Positions 1 to 9,052 of a DNA stretch of 39,654 bases are shown here, one piece after another. How positions within the stretch are numbered: position 1 is the stretch's first letter; every line of letters begins with the position of its first letter. The notes beneath the pieces were generated by a model. That model was given only the letters and a program-made list of their open reading frames with translations, was not told the DNA's origin and ran no database searches. A program made the translations under genes and the position numbers. This DNA is from Planctomycetota bacterium. Its GTDB lineage: Bacteria; Planctomycetota; UBA11346. Where the stretch lies: positions 1 through 39,654 of the forward strand of contig JACCZE010000080.1 in the NCBI GenBank assembly GCA_013696105.1, read 5' to 3'.

Positions 1-711
1 CCCTTCCGGGATCAGCCGCAGCAGCTGCTCGGTGACGGTGCCGCGGGTCTCGGGGGTGAGCGGGGCGACGCAGGCGATGATCTCGTTGCCGGCGTAGAGC
101 TCCTCGACGGAGGCGCAGCGCTTCACGCCGCGGCTGGTGAACGCCTCATCGGGATCGAACGGGCCATAGGCCGAGATCGAGCAGCCGAACGGCGCGAGCA
201 GCTTCACCAGCTCGCGCGCCACGTTCCCGAAGCCATGCATGCCGACCCGACGCTCGAACAGCGAGCGGCTGGCCTCCGACGTCCGCTCCCACGCGCGCCT
301 GACGTGGATCGCGTCCTGGTGCGCGGCGATCAGACGCAGGCAGCAGAGGATGTGCACGAGGGTGTGCTCGGCCACCGTGCGCGAAATCACCGATCCCCAG
401 TTCGACACCAGCAGCCCATCGACGATCGCTTCACGCGGCACGATGTGCCGCACCGTGCCGCAGGCATGGCAGAGGTAGCGCAACTCGGGCGCACGCTTGC
501 GGACATCCACCGGCACCTTCGGCGTGCTCCACGCCGTGAGCAGCACCGGGGCCCCGGTCTCCTGCAGCTTCGCGACCAGGCCATCGACTCCGATCGTGGC
601 GTCGCACCGCACCATCTCGATGGTCGGGTCCCACTGCGCCATCGCCGGATCGAGGAACCAGGCGAATTCCTCGGGCGCCATGCAGGCGAGGACGCGGCGG
701 GGCGTGGTCAT
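1..711 (-). CDS. D-isomer-specific 2-hydroxyacid dehydrogenase (NAD-binding), C-terminus outside window
   Basis: Reverse-strand translation from ATG at 711: MTTPRRVLACMAPEEFAWFL...VGMHGFGNVARELVKLLAPFGCSISAYGPFDPDE...YAGNEIIACVAPLTPETRGTVTEQLLRLIPEG. GxGxxG-like Rossmann motif and the 'PLTPETRGT' signature of the 2-HADH family. Open to window edge; overlaps upstream gene stop (ATGA). Confidence 0.85.
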   Translation of the reverse strand, partial: MTTPRRVLACMAPEEFAWFLDPAMAQWDPTIEMVRCDATIGVDGLVAKLQETGAPVLLTAWSTPKVPVDVRKRAPELRYLCHACGTVRHIVPREAIVDGLLVSNWGSVISRTVAEHTLVHILCCLRLIAAHQDAIHVRRAWERTSEASRSLFERRVGMHGFGNVARELVKLLAPFGCSISAYGPFDPDEAFTSRGVKRCASVEELYAGNEIIACVAPLTPETRGTVTEQLLRLIPEG

Positions 712-1592
712 CGTTCGGTTCCTTGGGCGGCGCGCAGCCACCCGGTGAAGAGGCTGATATCGGCGGCGGTCTGATCGGCCACCTGATCGAAGTCGAGATC
801 GCGGAAACTGGCGCTGCCCTGGTATTCGCTGTGGAACGAGACCGGCCCATCGAAATGGACCCGGGCCAACACGGAGAGCACCGCGGGCCATGGGGTGTTG
901 CCGTCAGCGAGCGGGCAGAACTGCACGGAATTCGCGCGCCCTCCCGCGTACCCTCCCTTGCCGGGCACCCAGTGGAAATCCTTGACCGCGAGCATCGATA
1001 CGCGTTGGGCGACGAGATCCAGGGCCATCAGCCAGCCCTGGCTGCCGCCTTCGATCACGGCGTGGCAGGGATCGAGGTAGATGCCGATATCGCTGCGATC
1101 GATCCCATCGAGTGCGGAATCCGCATCGGCGAGATTGGCGCCGAAGTAATCGTCTGAATGGTTGTGGAAGCCGCCATGCACACCGAGCGCACGATTCATC
1201 GCGGCGATGTCCTTCAGGCGCGCGGCCACCTCACGCCGCTGGTCCCTGAGCGAACCGAATCCGCGATACATGAAGTAGCCGAGCTTGTAGGTGCGGATGC
1301 CCAGCCGCGCCGCGGTGCGCAGGATGCGCTCGCTCGCCGCATCTGCCTCGGTGATGCCGGTGGTCAGCATGCCGATGCGCACGCCGTGCGTCGCGAGAGC
1401 GGATTGCGCTGCGGGCAGGTCATCCTCGGCGCGCTCCGAGTCGACGTGTCCCTTGGGCCGCACCGTGAGGTCGACCGCTCCGACGCCGATGCGGTGGAGG
1501 CGCGCACCGATCGCCGAGCATACCTCCGCGACCGGACCGGCGGCGGCGATGTGCTTGCTGAACACCATCGAACGCTTGGCGTCGATCGCCAT
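708..1592 (-). CDS. Sugar phosphate isomerase/epimerase (xylose-isomerase-like TIM barrel)
   Basis: 294 aa ORF; 'LGVHGGFHNHSDDYFGANLADADSALDGIDRSDIGIYLDPCHAVIEGG' and 'SFHSEYQGSASF' resemble the AP_endonuc_2 / xylose isomerase-like family. Starts directly after the stop of the upstream gene. Confidence 0.85.
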   Translation of the reverse strand: MAIDAKRSMVFSKHIAAAGPVAEVCSAIGARLHRIGVGAVDLTVRPKGHVDSERAEDDLPAAQSALATHGVRIGMLTTGITEADAASERILRTAARLGIRTYKLGYFMYRGFGSLRDQRREVAARLKDIAAMNRALGVHGGFHNHSDDYFGANLADADSALDGIDRSDIGIYLDPCHAVIEGGSQGWLMALDLVAQRVSMLAVKDFHWVPGKGGYAGGRANSVQFCPLADGNTPWPAVLSVLARVHFDGPVSFHSEYQGSASFRDLDFDQVADQTAADISLFTGWLRAAQGTER

Positions 1593-3665
1593 TCAGCGCT
1601 CGATCCGCGAGGTGAAGGCGGTGCGTTTGCCGCCGAGATCGATCGAGCCACCCACGCTGCCGGTGAGGAACGAGATGGTCGCGTCGCCGATCGTCAGGGT
1701 GACGCGATCGCCGGCGACGGTCGCCGACCCGCGCGGAACCTGCGGCACGCTGGCGTCGGTGGCGGTCAGCACGTGCAGGAAATAGTCGACGGCAGCCGGC
1801 TGCGATGGGGATACCTCGATGCGGCACTCGGCGCATGGCCCATAGGTCGCGCGGGGCGGATAGTGGCCGCCGCCGTAGCGATAGAGCTCGTCCCCCTGAT
1901 GCAGAGTCACGCTCGCCGAGGCCGGCAGCACGGTCTGCACGTGCAGACGACCCTTGCCGTTGTCGATGACCAGGTGCGGAGCGGTCCCGGTCGGGGGCTT
2001 GGCCGCCTGCAGCAGCCAGGTCTTCTTGAATGCAGGATCCTTGGCTTTGACGCGATCGAAGATGACGAAGGTGCCTGGGCGGATGTACACGATCTGGCGG
2101 GTGAACCACTCGAGCTTCTTCGCCGAGTACGAGCGCGTGCAGTCGCCCGCGGTGTACATGAACGCGCCCGCATCCTGGAAGGCCAGGAGCTCGGCGATGT
2201 CGCCGAGCTCGGGATGCGCGCGCCAGGCATCGGCATCCATGGCATCGCCGTTGTGGCGGAAGTGCGTACCCGGCCACGGATAGGCCTGTCCGCCATCGTT
2301 GCCCATCGGTCCGGTGAAGGCGCGCACGTGCGAAAAGATCTCGGATGGATCGTGGACGAGCACGCTGTTGTGGGCGATGGTGCGCAGGTAGTAATTGCTG
2401 TCGTGCGGACCGCTGAAATCGACGTAGTGCCCGCCTTCAGACGCCAGCTCGTCGTGTTTGTAGATGTAGAAATGTCCGACATCGAGATGCTGGTGCGCGG
2501 TGAAGCGCTTGCCGCACTTGAAGAAGAAATAGGTCGCGTCCTCCTTCCATGAGGATCGCGCGTAAACGTAGCCTGGTCCGGGGCTGACGTGCGACAGCCG
2601 GAAACGCTCCAGGTCGCCCTGCTTCACCGCCGGGTCGAACCACAGCAGCTCGCGCCACGCGTTCTCGTCGGCGCCGACATGCGGGGTCAGGTTCAGGAAG
2701 GAGTTGATGGCCTGGTGATCGGAATCGTCGCGATAATGGGCGACGAGCATGCGGTTCGCGGTCAGGGCGCTGTCGCGTTCGACCTTGAAGAAGCGGCCGC
2801 GGCCGTCCCCGACGCAGATCGGACGGCGGGAGCCGCGCTCGCGGACGCCGGGGTACTGCTCGAACGCCGACGCGATGGCGCGGCTGGCGTAGAATTCCGG
2901 CGCCGCCGCGAGGTAATCGGCGCCGGTGCAGCGGCGCATGGCTTCGCACGCGAACAGCCAATCCTGCATGTAGTAATTGACGTAGAAGCCCTCGGCGTAG
3001 CCGCCGCCATCGCCCGCGAGCTTCAGGGCATCGACGCACAGGGTACGGAACTCGCGATCGATGTTGTAGAGCATGAACAGCTCTTTTTCGGTCTCGTACA
3101 TCACCGCGAGCAGCGCGACGATGAACCCGGCGTTCTTGTATCCCCACCAGCCGTCGTGGAACGGCGACATCTCCTCGTCGACGTTGTTGTCGCGGCAGGC
3201 GATCAGGAACGTGTGGTAGCGCTTGCGCTCCTCCTCGGTCCAGTGCTCGTGGCAGAGATCGTAGACGACTCCGCACACCCCGCAGTCGTGCCCGAACGGC
3301 ACATGGCCGATCGGCAGCGGCTTGTCGAGGTAGTGCTGCTTCACCAGCTCGATGGCCGTGCGCCCCGCTGAACGGTCCTCTTCGATGGCGCACACCAGCG
3401 ATAGCGACATCAGCTTGCTGGTGACGCTGATCTGGGCTCCGAAATCGGCATTGGGATCGCCCGGATGAGGGCCGTTGGTGATATCGCGAGCTGAGATCTC
3501 CTTGGTGCGCCGGTAGGCGTCGGGGCGCTCCTTGGCCAGGGCCTGCAGGCGCGAGCGCGGACCGAGCAGGCGTGGATGCTCGCGCGGCACGTGGCGGGTC
3601 GCCAGCGACGAGAACAGGGTGTTGCCCATGCTGGTGTGGTGGGCAGGGCCTGCAGGTATGGTCAT
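1593..3665 (-). CDS. Heparinase II/III-family protein (polysaccharide lyase-like)
   Basis: 690 aa ORF; C-terminal 'KCGKRFTAHQHLDVGHFYIYKHDELASEGGHYVDFSGPHDSNYYLRTIAHNSVLVHDPSE' typical of heparinase II/III-like domains. Confidence 0.8.
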   Translation of the reverse strand: MTIPAGPAHHTSMGNTLFSSLATRHVPREHPRLLGPRSRLQALAKERPDAYRRTKEISARDITNGPHPGDPNADFGAQISVTSKLMSLSLVCAIEEDRSAGRTAIELVKQHYLDKPLPIGHVPFGHDCGVCGVVYDLCHEHWTEEERKRYHTFLIACRDNNVDEEMSPFHDGWWGYKNAGFIVALLAVMYETEKELFMLYNIDREFRTLCVDALKLAGDGGGYAEGFYVNYYMQDWLFACEAMRRCTGADYLAAAPEFYASRAIASAFEQYPGVRERGSRRPICVGDGRGRFFKVERDSALTANRMLVAHYRDDSDHQAINSFLNLTPHVGADENAWRELLWFDPAVKQGDLERFRLSHVSPGPGYVYARSSWKEDATYFFFKCGKRFTAHQHLDVGHFYIYKHDELASEGGHYVDFSGPHDSNYYLRTIAHNSVLVHDPSEIFSHVRAFTGPMGNDGGQAYPWPGTHFRHNGDAMDADAWRAHPELGDIAELLAFQDAGAFMYTAGDCTRSYSAKKLEWFTRQIVYIRPGTFVIFDRVKAKDPAFKKTWLLQAAKPPTGTAPHLVIDNGKGRLHVQTVLPASASVTLHQGDELYRYGGGHYPPRATYGPCAECRIEVSPSQPAAVDYFLHVLTATDASVPQVPRGSATVAGDRVTLTIGDATISFLTGSVGGSIDLGGKRTAFTSRIER

Positions 3666-3814
3666 GGAGATCCCGATCGGTGGCGCGGAGGGATGGTTGC
3701 ACGTCGGGACGCAAACTCAACCGCGCTGAGCTCGTGAACCCGATTTTCGCCCCTTGCCCGCTGTGAGCGCATCGCTGCAATGCTGCGCGCCGCACCACCC
3801 GGCGAAGGACGCAC

Positions 3815-4831
3815 ATGGCCAAACCGACCTCTCGCCATCGACCCCATGTCGCCGTCATCGGCGCGGGCGACATCTCGCAAGGGTACCACCTGCCCAGTCT
3901 CCAGCACCTGGCCGCCACGGGCCGCTGCACCTTCGCGGCCATCTGCGACCTGGATGCCAAGCTCGCTGCCGCGATGGCCAGGAAGTTCGGCGCGCAGCGC
4001 TCCTACACCGACTACGTCGAGATGCTGCGGACGGAGAAGCCCGACGGCGTGGTGGTGATCACGCCCATTCCGGTGACCGCGCGCGTTGCCGGATCGGTCA
4101 TGCGCATGGGCTTTCCCGTGCTGCTCGAGAAGCCGCCCGGAGGCTCGTCGAAGGAATGCCGACAGCTGATCCGCGCCGCCGAGGAGAGCGGCATGCCCAA
4201 CTGCGTCTCCTTCAATCGGCGCTTCTGTCCGGTGCTGGTCCAGGGTCACGACGAGATGGCCAAGCGCGGACCGGTGAAAGGCGCTTCGGCGCGCATGTTC
4301 CGCCTCGATCGCACCGACGAGGAGTTCTTCTTCGGGACCGGCATCCACAGCCTCGACACGCTGCGCTACCTCGGCGGCGACATCGTCTCGGTCGAGACCG
4401 AACGCCGGGTGGTGCGCGCCGGCGAGCGTCCGACGTTCTCGCTGATCCTCGGTTACGCCAATGGCGGCGTCGGGACGCTGACCATCCGACCGCAGGCCGG
4501 CATCCAGCTGGAACGCTACGAGGTCTTCGGCGAGCAGAGCATGGCGATCATCCACGCCGGCGTGGGCTGGCTGATCGACAAGCCAGGGTCGTGCGAGGTG
4601 TACAGCGCCGGCAAGCCCGTGCGCCTGCCCGATCCCCTCAAACCCTACCGCGCATTCACCGGCAAGCTCTACGACGCGGCGACCGGCGGCTTCTATGGTT
4701 CGGAAGCCAACTTCGTCGAGTCCCTGCGGACCGGCAACGCGCTCTCCCCCGACCTCGCGGAGAGCCTGCAATCGGTTGAGATCGCCGAAGCGGTGCAGGC
4801 GGGTCGCAGCTGGAAGGCGCGCAGCCGGTGA
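3815..4831 (+). CDS. Gfo/Idh/MocA-family oxidoreductase
   Basis: 338 aa ORF; 'HVAVIGAGDISQGYHLPSLQHL' Rossmann N-terminus, 'VVVITPIPVTARVAGSVMRMGFPVLLEKPPGGS' (EKP motif). Confidence 0.9.
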   Translation: MAKPTSRHRPHVAVIGAGDISQGYHLPSLQHLAATGRCTFAAICDLDAKLAAAMARKFGAQRSYTDYVEMLRTEKPDGVVVITPIPVTARVAGSVMRMGFPVLLEKPPGGSSKECRQLIRAAEESGMPNCVSFNRRFCPVLVQGHDEMAKRGPVKGASARMFRLDRTDEEFFFGTGIHSLDTLRYLGGDIVSVETERRVVRAGERPTFSLILGYANGGVGTLTIRPQAGIQLERYEVFGEQSMAIIHAGVGWLIDKPGSCEVYSAGKPVRLPDPLKPYRAFTGKLYDAATGGFYGSEANFVESLRTGNALSPDLAESLQSVEIAEAVQAGRSWKARSR

Positions 4832-4833
4832 AC

Positions 4834-4868
4834 GTCCGACGTCCGGAGTCCGACGTCAGACGTCGAGA
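4834..4868. repeat. Heptamer tandem repeat patch after the Gfo/Idh/MocA gene
   Basis: GTCCGAC GTCCGGA GTCCGAC GTCAGAC GTCGAGA; begins 3 bp after the stop codon. Confidence 0.85.
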
Positions 4869-4974
4869 CATCGAAACGACGTAATCGATCTGGGCTCGGG
4901 TCGGCAGGTGGTGGTGAATGGCGTCCGACTTGCCCATCGGTCCCCGAGGGGATCATCGCAAGACCGGAGCAACC

Positions 4975-7344
4975 ATGCGTGACGTCGCCTTCGCCGATCA
5001 GCGGACCGCAACCGACGAGGAATTCCTCGCGCATCTGCGCCTGCCCGGAGTGCACGGCAAGCGCTTGAAGAGCGCGATCAGGAGCGGGAATCGCGCCGCG
5101 CTCGCGGGCGCGGTCGCGGATCACTTCCGCACGCGTACGGGGCCGCGCTGGCCGTTCTACATGCACGGCTCGCCGTGGATGGAGATCAATGGCCGCGGCA
5201 ACGCGCTCGACAAGGCCAAGGCGCTGCTGGCGAACCGTTTCCGCAGTTCGTGGCCGCCCTACCAGGAGGAGGATCTCTCGACGCCCGCAGGCGGAATCGA
5301 CTGGCAGAAGGGACAGGACCGGCTCCATGGCTCGGTGTCGCGCAATGTGATGATCGTCGAGCTGTCGACCGCCTTCTCGCTGACCGGTGACGCCGCGTAC
5401 CTGCGGAAGGCACGAGACATCCTGCGTTCGTTCGTCGACAGCAACCCCTTCGTTCTCGAAGAGGGATTCTTCGAAGACCACGACCGGTATTTCGGCGGGG
5501 GCGTCAACAATGCCGGCGACGTCTTCCTGCGCTCGAAGCGCTGGCTCGACCTGATGCACTGCGGCGCGCTCCACGTGCCTGGCATCTTCATCGACGAAGA
5601 CGTGTTCTGGCTGGTCAAGCAGCTGTGGTTCTACGCCATGCAGTATTATCGGCTGGTCGGCGATCCGCTGCGACGAGACAACCACCACCTCACGGATCAT
5701 GGCGGCGCGGCGCTCTTCTATGGGGTGATGTTCCCGGAATTCACCGTTGCGCGTGCGCTGCGTGCAGAAGGCGTGCGCGTGGTGCGCCACCATGTCGCGG
5801 CGAACCTGCTCGACGACGGCTGCTACGCCGAGCACTGCACCAAGTACCTCTACCACATCACCTACATGCTTGGCCAACCCGTGGCGCTGGCGAAGGCCAA
5901 CGGCATCCCGCTCTTGAGCGCGAAGCAGGAGCGGCTGTATGCGCGTTGGATGGAATTCTTCGCCCACTCCTGCAAACCAGACGGCATCCAGGTCGAATTC
6001 GGCGACGAGTTCGGGGGATCCCTCGCGCAGCTGTTCTGCATCAACGCCACGCCCGTGATGTCGCCCCGGCTGGCGGCGATGGCGCGCGCCCTGGGCTACG
6101 AGCCGGGGAAGCTGTCCTACCAGACGCCCGCCGAACTGGCCCGGCGCTTCGCGCGCTGGGAGCCGGGAACGCCCACCGGCATCGGCCTCTCGCCATGGTT
6201 CACCCATGGACGCCAGGCTGCCAAGCCCGCGCAGAAGGCACTGCCAGGGTCGACCGTGCGCTATCCGAAGAGCGGATTCAGCTTCTTCCGCAGCGATTGG
6301 ACGCCCGACGCGGATTACCTCGCGGTGTCGCATTACGCTGATTCCCTCCCCCATTCGCATACCCACTGGGACATGCTGTCGTTCGTGCTGCACACCCGAG
6401 GGCAGACGCTCTTCGGCGACCCCGCGACCTGGCTGTACACCGACCAGCGCACCGTCGATGCCGACACCGCGCGCGAGAACCGCGGCTATCTGTACAGCGT
6501 CGATGCCCACAGCTGCCTGGTGATGAACGACGACACGCTCAAGCCGCTGAAGGCCCTGGGCCACGGTTGCTCGTGGGGCGGCTACCCACCGAAGCACGGG
6601 ACCGGGATCATCGAGACGGGTGGACAGATCGAGGTCAACGAACTCTGGCACGACGCTTATGCGCCGACGCGACATCGCCGCTTCGTCGTCCATATCCGCG
6701 ACATCGGCTTCGCGTTCGTCGACATCCTCGGCCGTCAAGGACTCGACCTGCGCCCGCATCAGTACTCGCAGCGATTTCATTGCGAAGGTGACGTCACTCT
6801 CTCGACGACCGCCCCCGCGCCCGGTGACGCCCTGCGCGCCTCGCGCGCAGGAGCATCGGCGCTGATCCTGCCCGGAGCCGAGGCCACGACCGCGTGGAAG
6901 ACCTGGCAGGACCGCCGCCTCGATGGACTGTACGGGGTCCCGGCGTCGACCGTCCGTGGCGGACCGTGGGTCGCGGAGCTGACCCGCCGCATCCAGGGCC
7001 CCTCGGTCTTCACCACCTTCCTGCTGACCCGCGGAGTGACGGCGGAGGCATCTCCGCGCGCACGCTACCTCGGGAACAAGCCCGCCATCTGGGAATTCCA
7101 ACAGCACGAGGGATTCAGCGCCAACGTCGTGGACCTGGGCGAGCACGGCCGGCTGCTGATCGCCAGCTGCCCCTATCAGGCGAACCTCGAGCACGCCGAG
7201 TTCGCGACCGATGCCGAGCTCGCGGTCGCGCTGATCGACACCCGCGGCAAGAGCATCGCCTGGGCGATGGCCCGCGGCTCCCGGTTGAGCGTGGGCGACA
7301 AGCGCCTCGCATCGGGACGACGACGCGAGTGGCAGGCGCGTTGA
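4975..7344 (+). CDS. Heparinase II/III-family / alginate-lyase-like protein
   Basis: ATG at 4975 chosen over 4918 (790 aa, MRDVAFADQRTATDEEFLAHL...). N-terminal all-helical lyase-like region; C-terminal 'HSHTHWDMLSFVLHTRGQTLFGDPATWLY...YSVDAHSCLVMNDDTLKP...FVVHIRDIGFAFVDILG'. Confidence 0.8.
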   Translation: MRDVAFADQRTATDEEFLAHLRLPGVHGKRLKSAIRSGNRAALAGAVADHFRTRTGPRWPFYMHGSPWMEINGRGNALDKAKALLANRFRSSWPPYQEEDLSTPAGGIDWQKGQDRLHGSVSRNVMIVELSTAFSLTGDAAYLRKARDILRSFVDSNPFVLEEGFFEDHDRYFGGGVNNAGDVFLRSKRWLDLMHCGALHVPGIFIDEDVFWLVKQLWFYAMQYYRLVGDPLRRDNHHLTDHGGAALFYGVMFPEFTVARALRAEGVRVVRHHVAANLLDDGCYAEHCTKYLYHITYMLGQPVALAKANGIPLLSAKQERLYARWMEFFAHSCKPDGIQVEFGDEFGGSLAQLFCINATPVMSPRLAAMARALGYEPGKLSYQTPAELARRFARWEPGTPTGIGLSPWFTHGRQAAKPAQKALPGSTVRYPKSGFSFFRSDWTPDADYLAVSHYADSLPHSHTHWDMLSFVLHTRGQTLFGDPATWLYTDQRTVDADTARENRGYLYSVDAHSCLVMNDDTLKPLKALGHGCSWGGYPPKHGTGIIETGGQIEVNELWHDAYAPTRHRRFVVHIRDIGFAFVDILGRQGLDLRPHQYSQRFHCEGDVTLSTTAPAPGDALRASRAGASALILPGAEATTAWKTWQDRRLDGLYGVPASTVRGGPWVAELTRRIQGPSVFTTFLLTRGVTAEASPRARYLGNKPAIWEFQQHEGFSANVVDLGEHGRLLIASCPYQANLEHAEFATDAELAVALIDTRGKSIAWAMARGSRLSVGDKRLASGRRREWQAR

Positions 7345-7351
7345 GGTACCG

Positions 7352-9007
7352 GTGATCGGTCGGGGCGTCGCGCTCCAGTGGCGGCTGTGGCGGTCGGCAC
7401 TCAACGTGCTCCGACGCTTCATCCGCGAACAGCGCCTGCGCTGCCTCGCCGTGGCCGTCGTCGTCGCGGTGATGTGGGCGCTGGTGGCAGCGCTGGTGCT
7501 TGGATTGCTGGCCTTCCTGGGCCAGCCCGAATATGCCGCACTCAAGGACCGGCTGGTCGAAAGCCTGCTCGCGCTGTTCTTCTTCGCCCTCTTCTTCCTG
7601 GTCGCGTTCTCCGATGCGGTGCTGGTGTGGTCGGCGCTCTTCCGCACGCGCTCTGCGGTGTTCCACGCCTCGCTCCCGGTGACCGACTCATCGATCTTCT
7701 GGGCCAGTTATCTCGAAGGCGGCTTCTGGGCCAGTTGGGCGGTGCTGGCCCTGGCCGTTCCCCTGGTGCTGGCGCTGGCGACCCAGGCCGTCCATCCGCT
7801 GGGGTATGCGCTGGGATCCACCCTGGCGATGCTCGCCTTCGTCGCGTGCTGCATGTCGACCGGATCGGTGCTGGCGTTGGCGATGGCGCGATTGCTCCCG
7901 GTGCTGCGCCGACATGCACGCCTCGTCCTCGCCATCGGGGCGGCCGCGCTCGCGGGACTCGCCTGGCTGGTTCTCGCGACCTATGCGGGCGATGCCGCCG
8001 GTCGGGTGATCGGCGATGTGGTCGGCCGATTGCGCTTCGCAGAGAATCCGTTCCTTCCCCCGGCTTGGGCGCAGCAGGCGATGATCGCCTCGCTCTCTGG
8101 CCGTTGGCGGGATGCCGCCTACTTCATCGCGCTGTTGGCGACCTGCGCCGGCGCGCTGGCGGTGGCGGCCGAGTGGATCGCCGGGCGACGATTCCGCGCG
8201 GATCTCGACGCGCTCGCCGGGCGACTCGAAACGCGGGATCGCACGGCCAGCCGCCCCTGGCGCCTGCTGCCGCTGATTCCCACCGATCTGTCGCTGCTGG
8301 TGGCCAAGGATCTGCGGCTGTTCCTGCGCGATCCTGCGCAGCTCATGCAGTTCAGCATGTTCTTCGGCATGCTCGCCTTCTACATGCTCATGCTCCCGCG
8401 CCTGGGTCACGCCTTCCGCGAACACGACTGGTGGCGTCCAGCGGTATCGCTCTTGAACCTGACCGCGGTGGCCATGGCGCTGGCGACCTTCACCGGGCGC
8501 TTCGTCTATCCCATGCTCAGCCTGGAAGGTCGGCGGCTCTGGATCTTGGCGCTCGCACCGTGGCCGCGCGAACGGGTGGTCACGGCCAAGCTCGCTTTCG
8601 CGCTGCTGGTCGGCATGCCGGTGAGCGTAGGACTGGTGGCCATGTCCGGCATCCTGCTCGAACTCTCGACCGCGATCATCTCCTATCAGGTGCTGGTGAT
8701 CGCCAGCATGGCGGTCGGACTGTCAGCCTGCGCATTGGGATTGGGCGCGCGCTTGGCCGATTACGCCGAGGACAATCCGGCGAAGCTCGTCGCCGGATAC
8801 GGCGGCACGGTCAACCTGCTGGCCAGCCTGGTCTACACCGGGCTGCTGATCCTCGGCGCGGCCGTGCCGCTGATCGCCCACCAGAGCCGACTGTCCTGGC
8901 TCGTCGGCATCGTCTGGACGTTGGGCATTTCGGCTGCATGGACCACGGTAGCCATGCGCGTGGCCTGGAGCTGGTTCGGTCGGCTCGACGGGACGCGCCA
9001 TTCCTGA
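7352..9007 (+). CDS. Polytopic membrane protein, putative ABC-2-type exporter permease
   Basis: 551 aa, GTG start 7 nt after the previous stop; many hydrophobic segments; 'LSLLVAKDLRLFLRDPAQLMQFSMFFGMLAFYMLMLPRL' resembles ABC-2 permease-like exporters. Confidence 0.65.
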   Translation: MIGRGVALQWRLWRSALNVLRRFIREQRLRCLAVAVVVAVMWALVAALVLGLLAFLGQPEYAALKDRLVESLLALFFFALFFLVAFSDAVLVWSALFRTRSAVFHASLPVTDSSIFWASYLEGGFWASWAVLALAVPLVLALATQAVHPLGYALGSTLAMLAFVACCMSTGSVLALAMARLLPVLRRHARLVLAIGAAALAGLAWLVLATYAGDAAGRVIGDVVGRLRFAENPFLPPAWAQQAMIASLSGRWRDAAYFIALLATCAGALAVAAEWIAGRRFRADLDALAGRLETRDRTASRPWRLLPLIPTDLSLLVAKDLRLFLRDPAQLMQFSMFFGMLAFYMLMLPRLGHAFREHDWWRPAVSLLNLTAVAMALATFTGRFVYPMLSLEGRRLWILALAPWPRERVVTAKLAFALLVGMPVSVGLVAMSGILLELSTAIISYQVLVIASMAVGLSACALGLGARLADYAEDNPAKLVAGYGGTVNLLASLVYTGLLILGAAVPLIAHQSRLSWLVGIVWTLGISAAWTTVAMRVAWSWFGRLDGTRHS

Positions 9008-9052
9008 GGCACTCGCGCTTCCCCGTCGGTTCCATGGGCGTACGACAAGCCC

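Noticed and set aside
4834-4868. CRISPR array
   Set aside because: Repeats are 7 bp with no spacers and no cas genes nearby; the same applies to the other heptamer patches.
4693-7647. 984-aa minus-strand ORF
   Set aside because: Antisense to a well-supported heparinase-like CDS; composition (Arg/Ala/His/Gln-rich, no family motifs) is typical of high-GC shadow ORFs.
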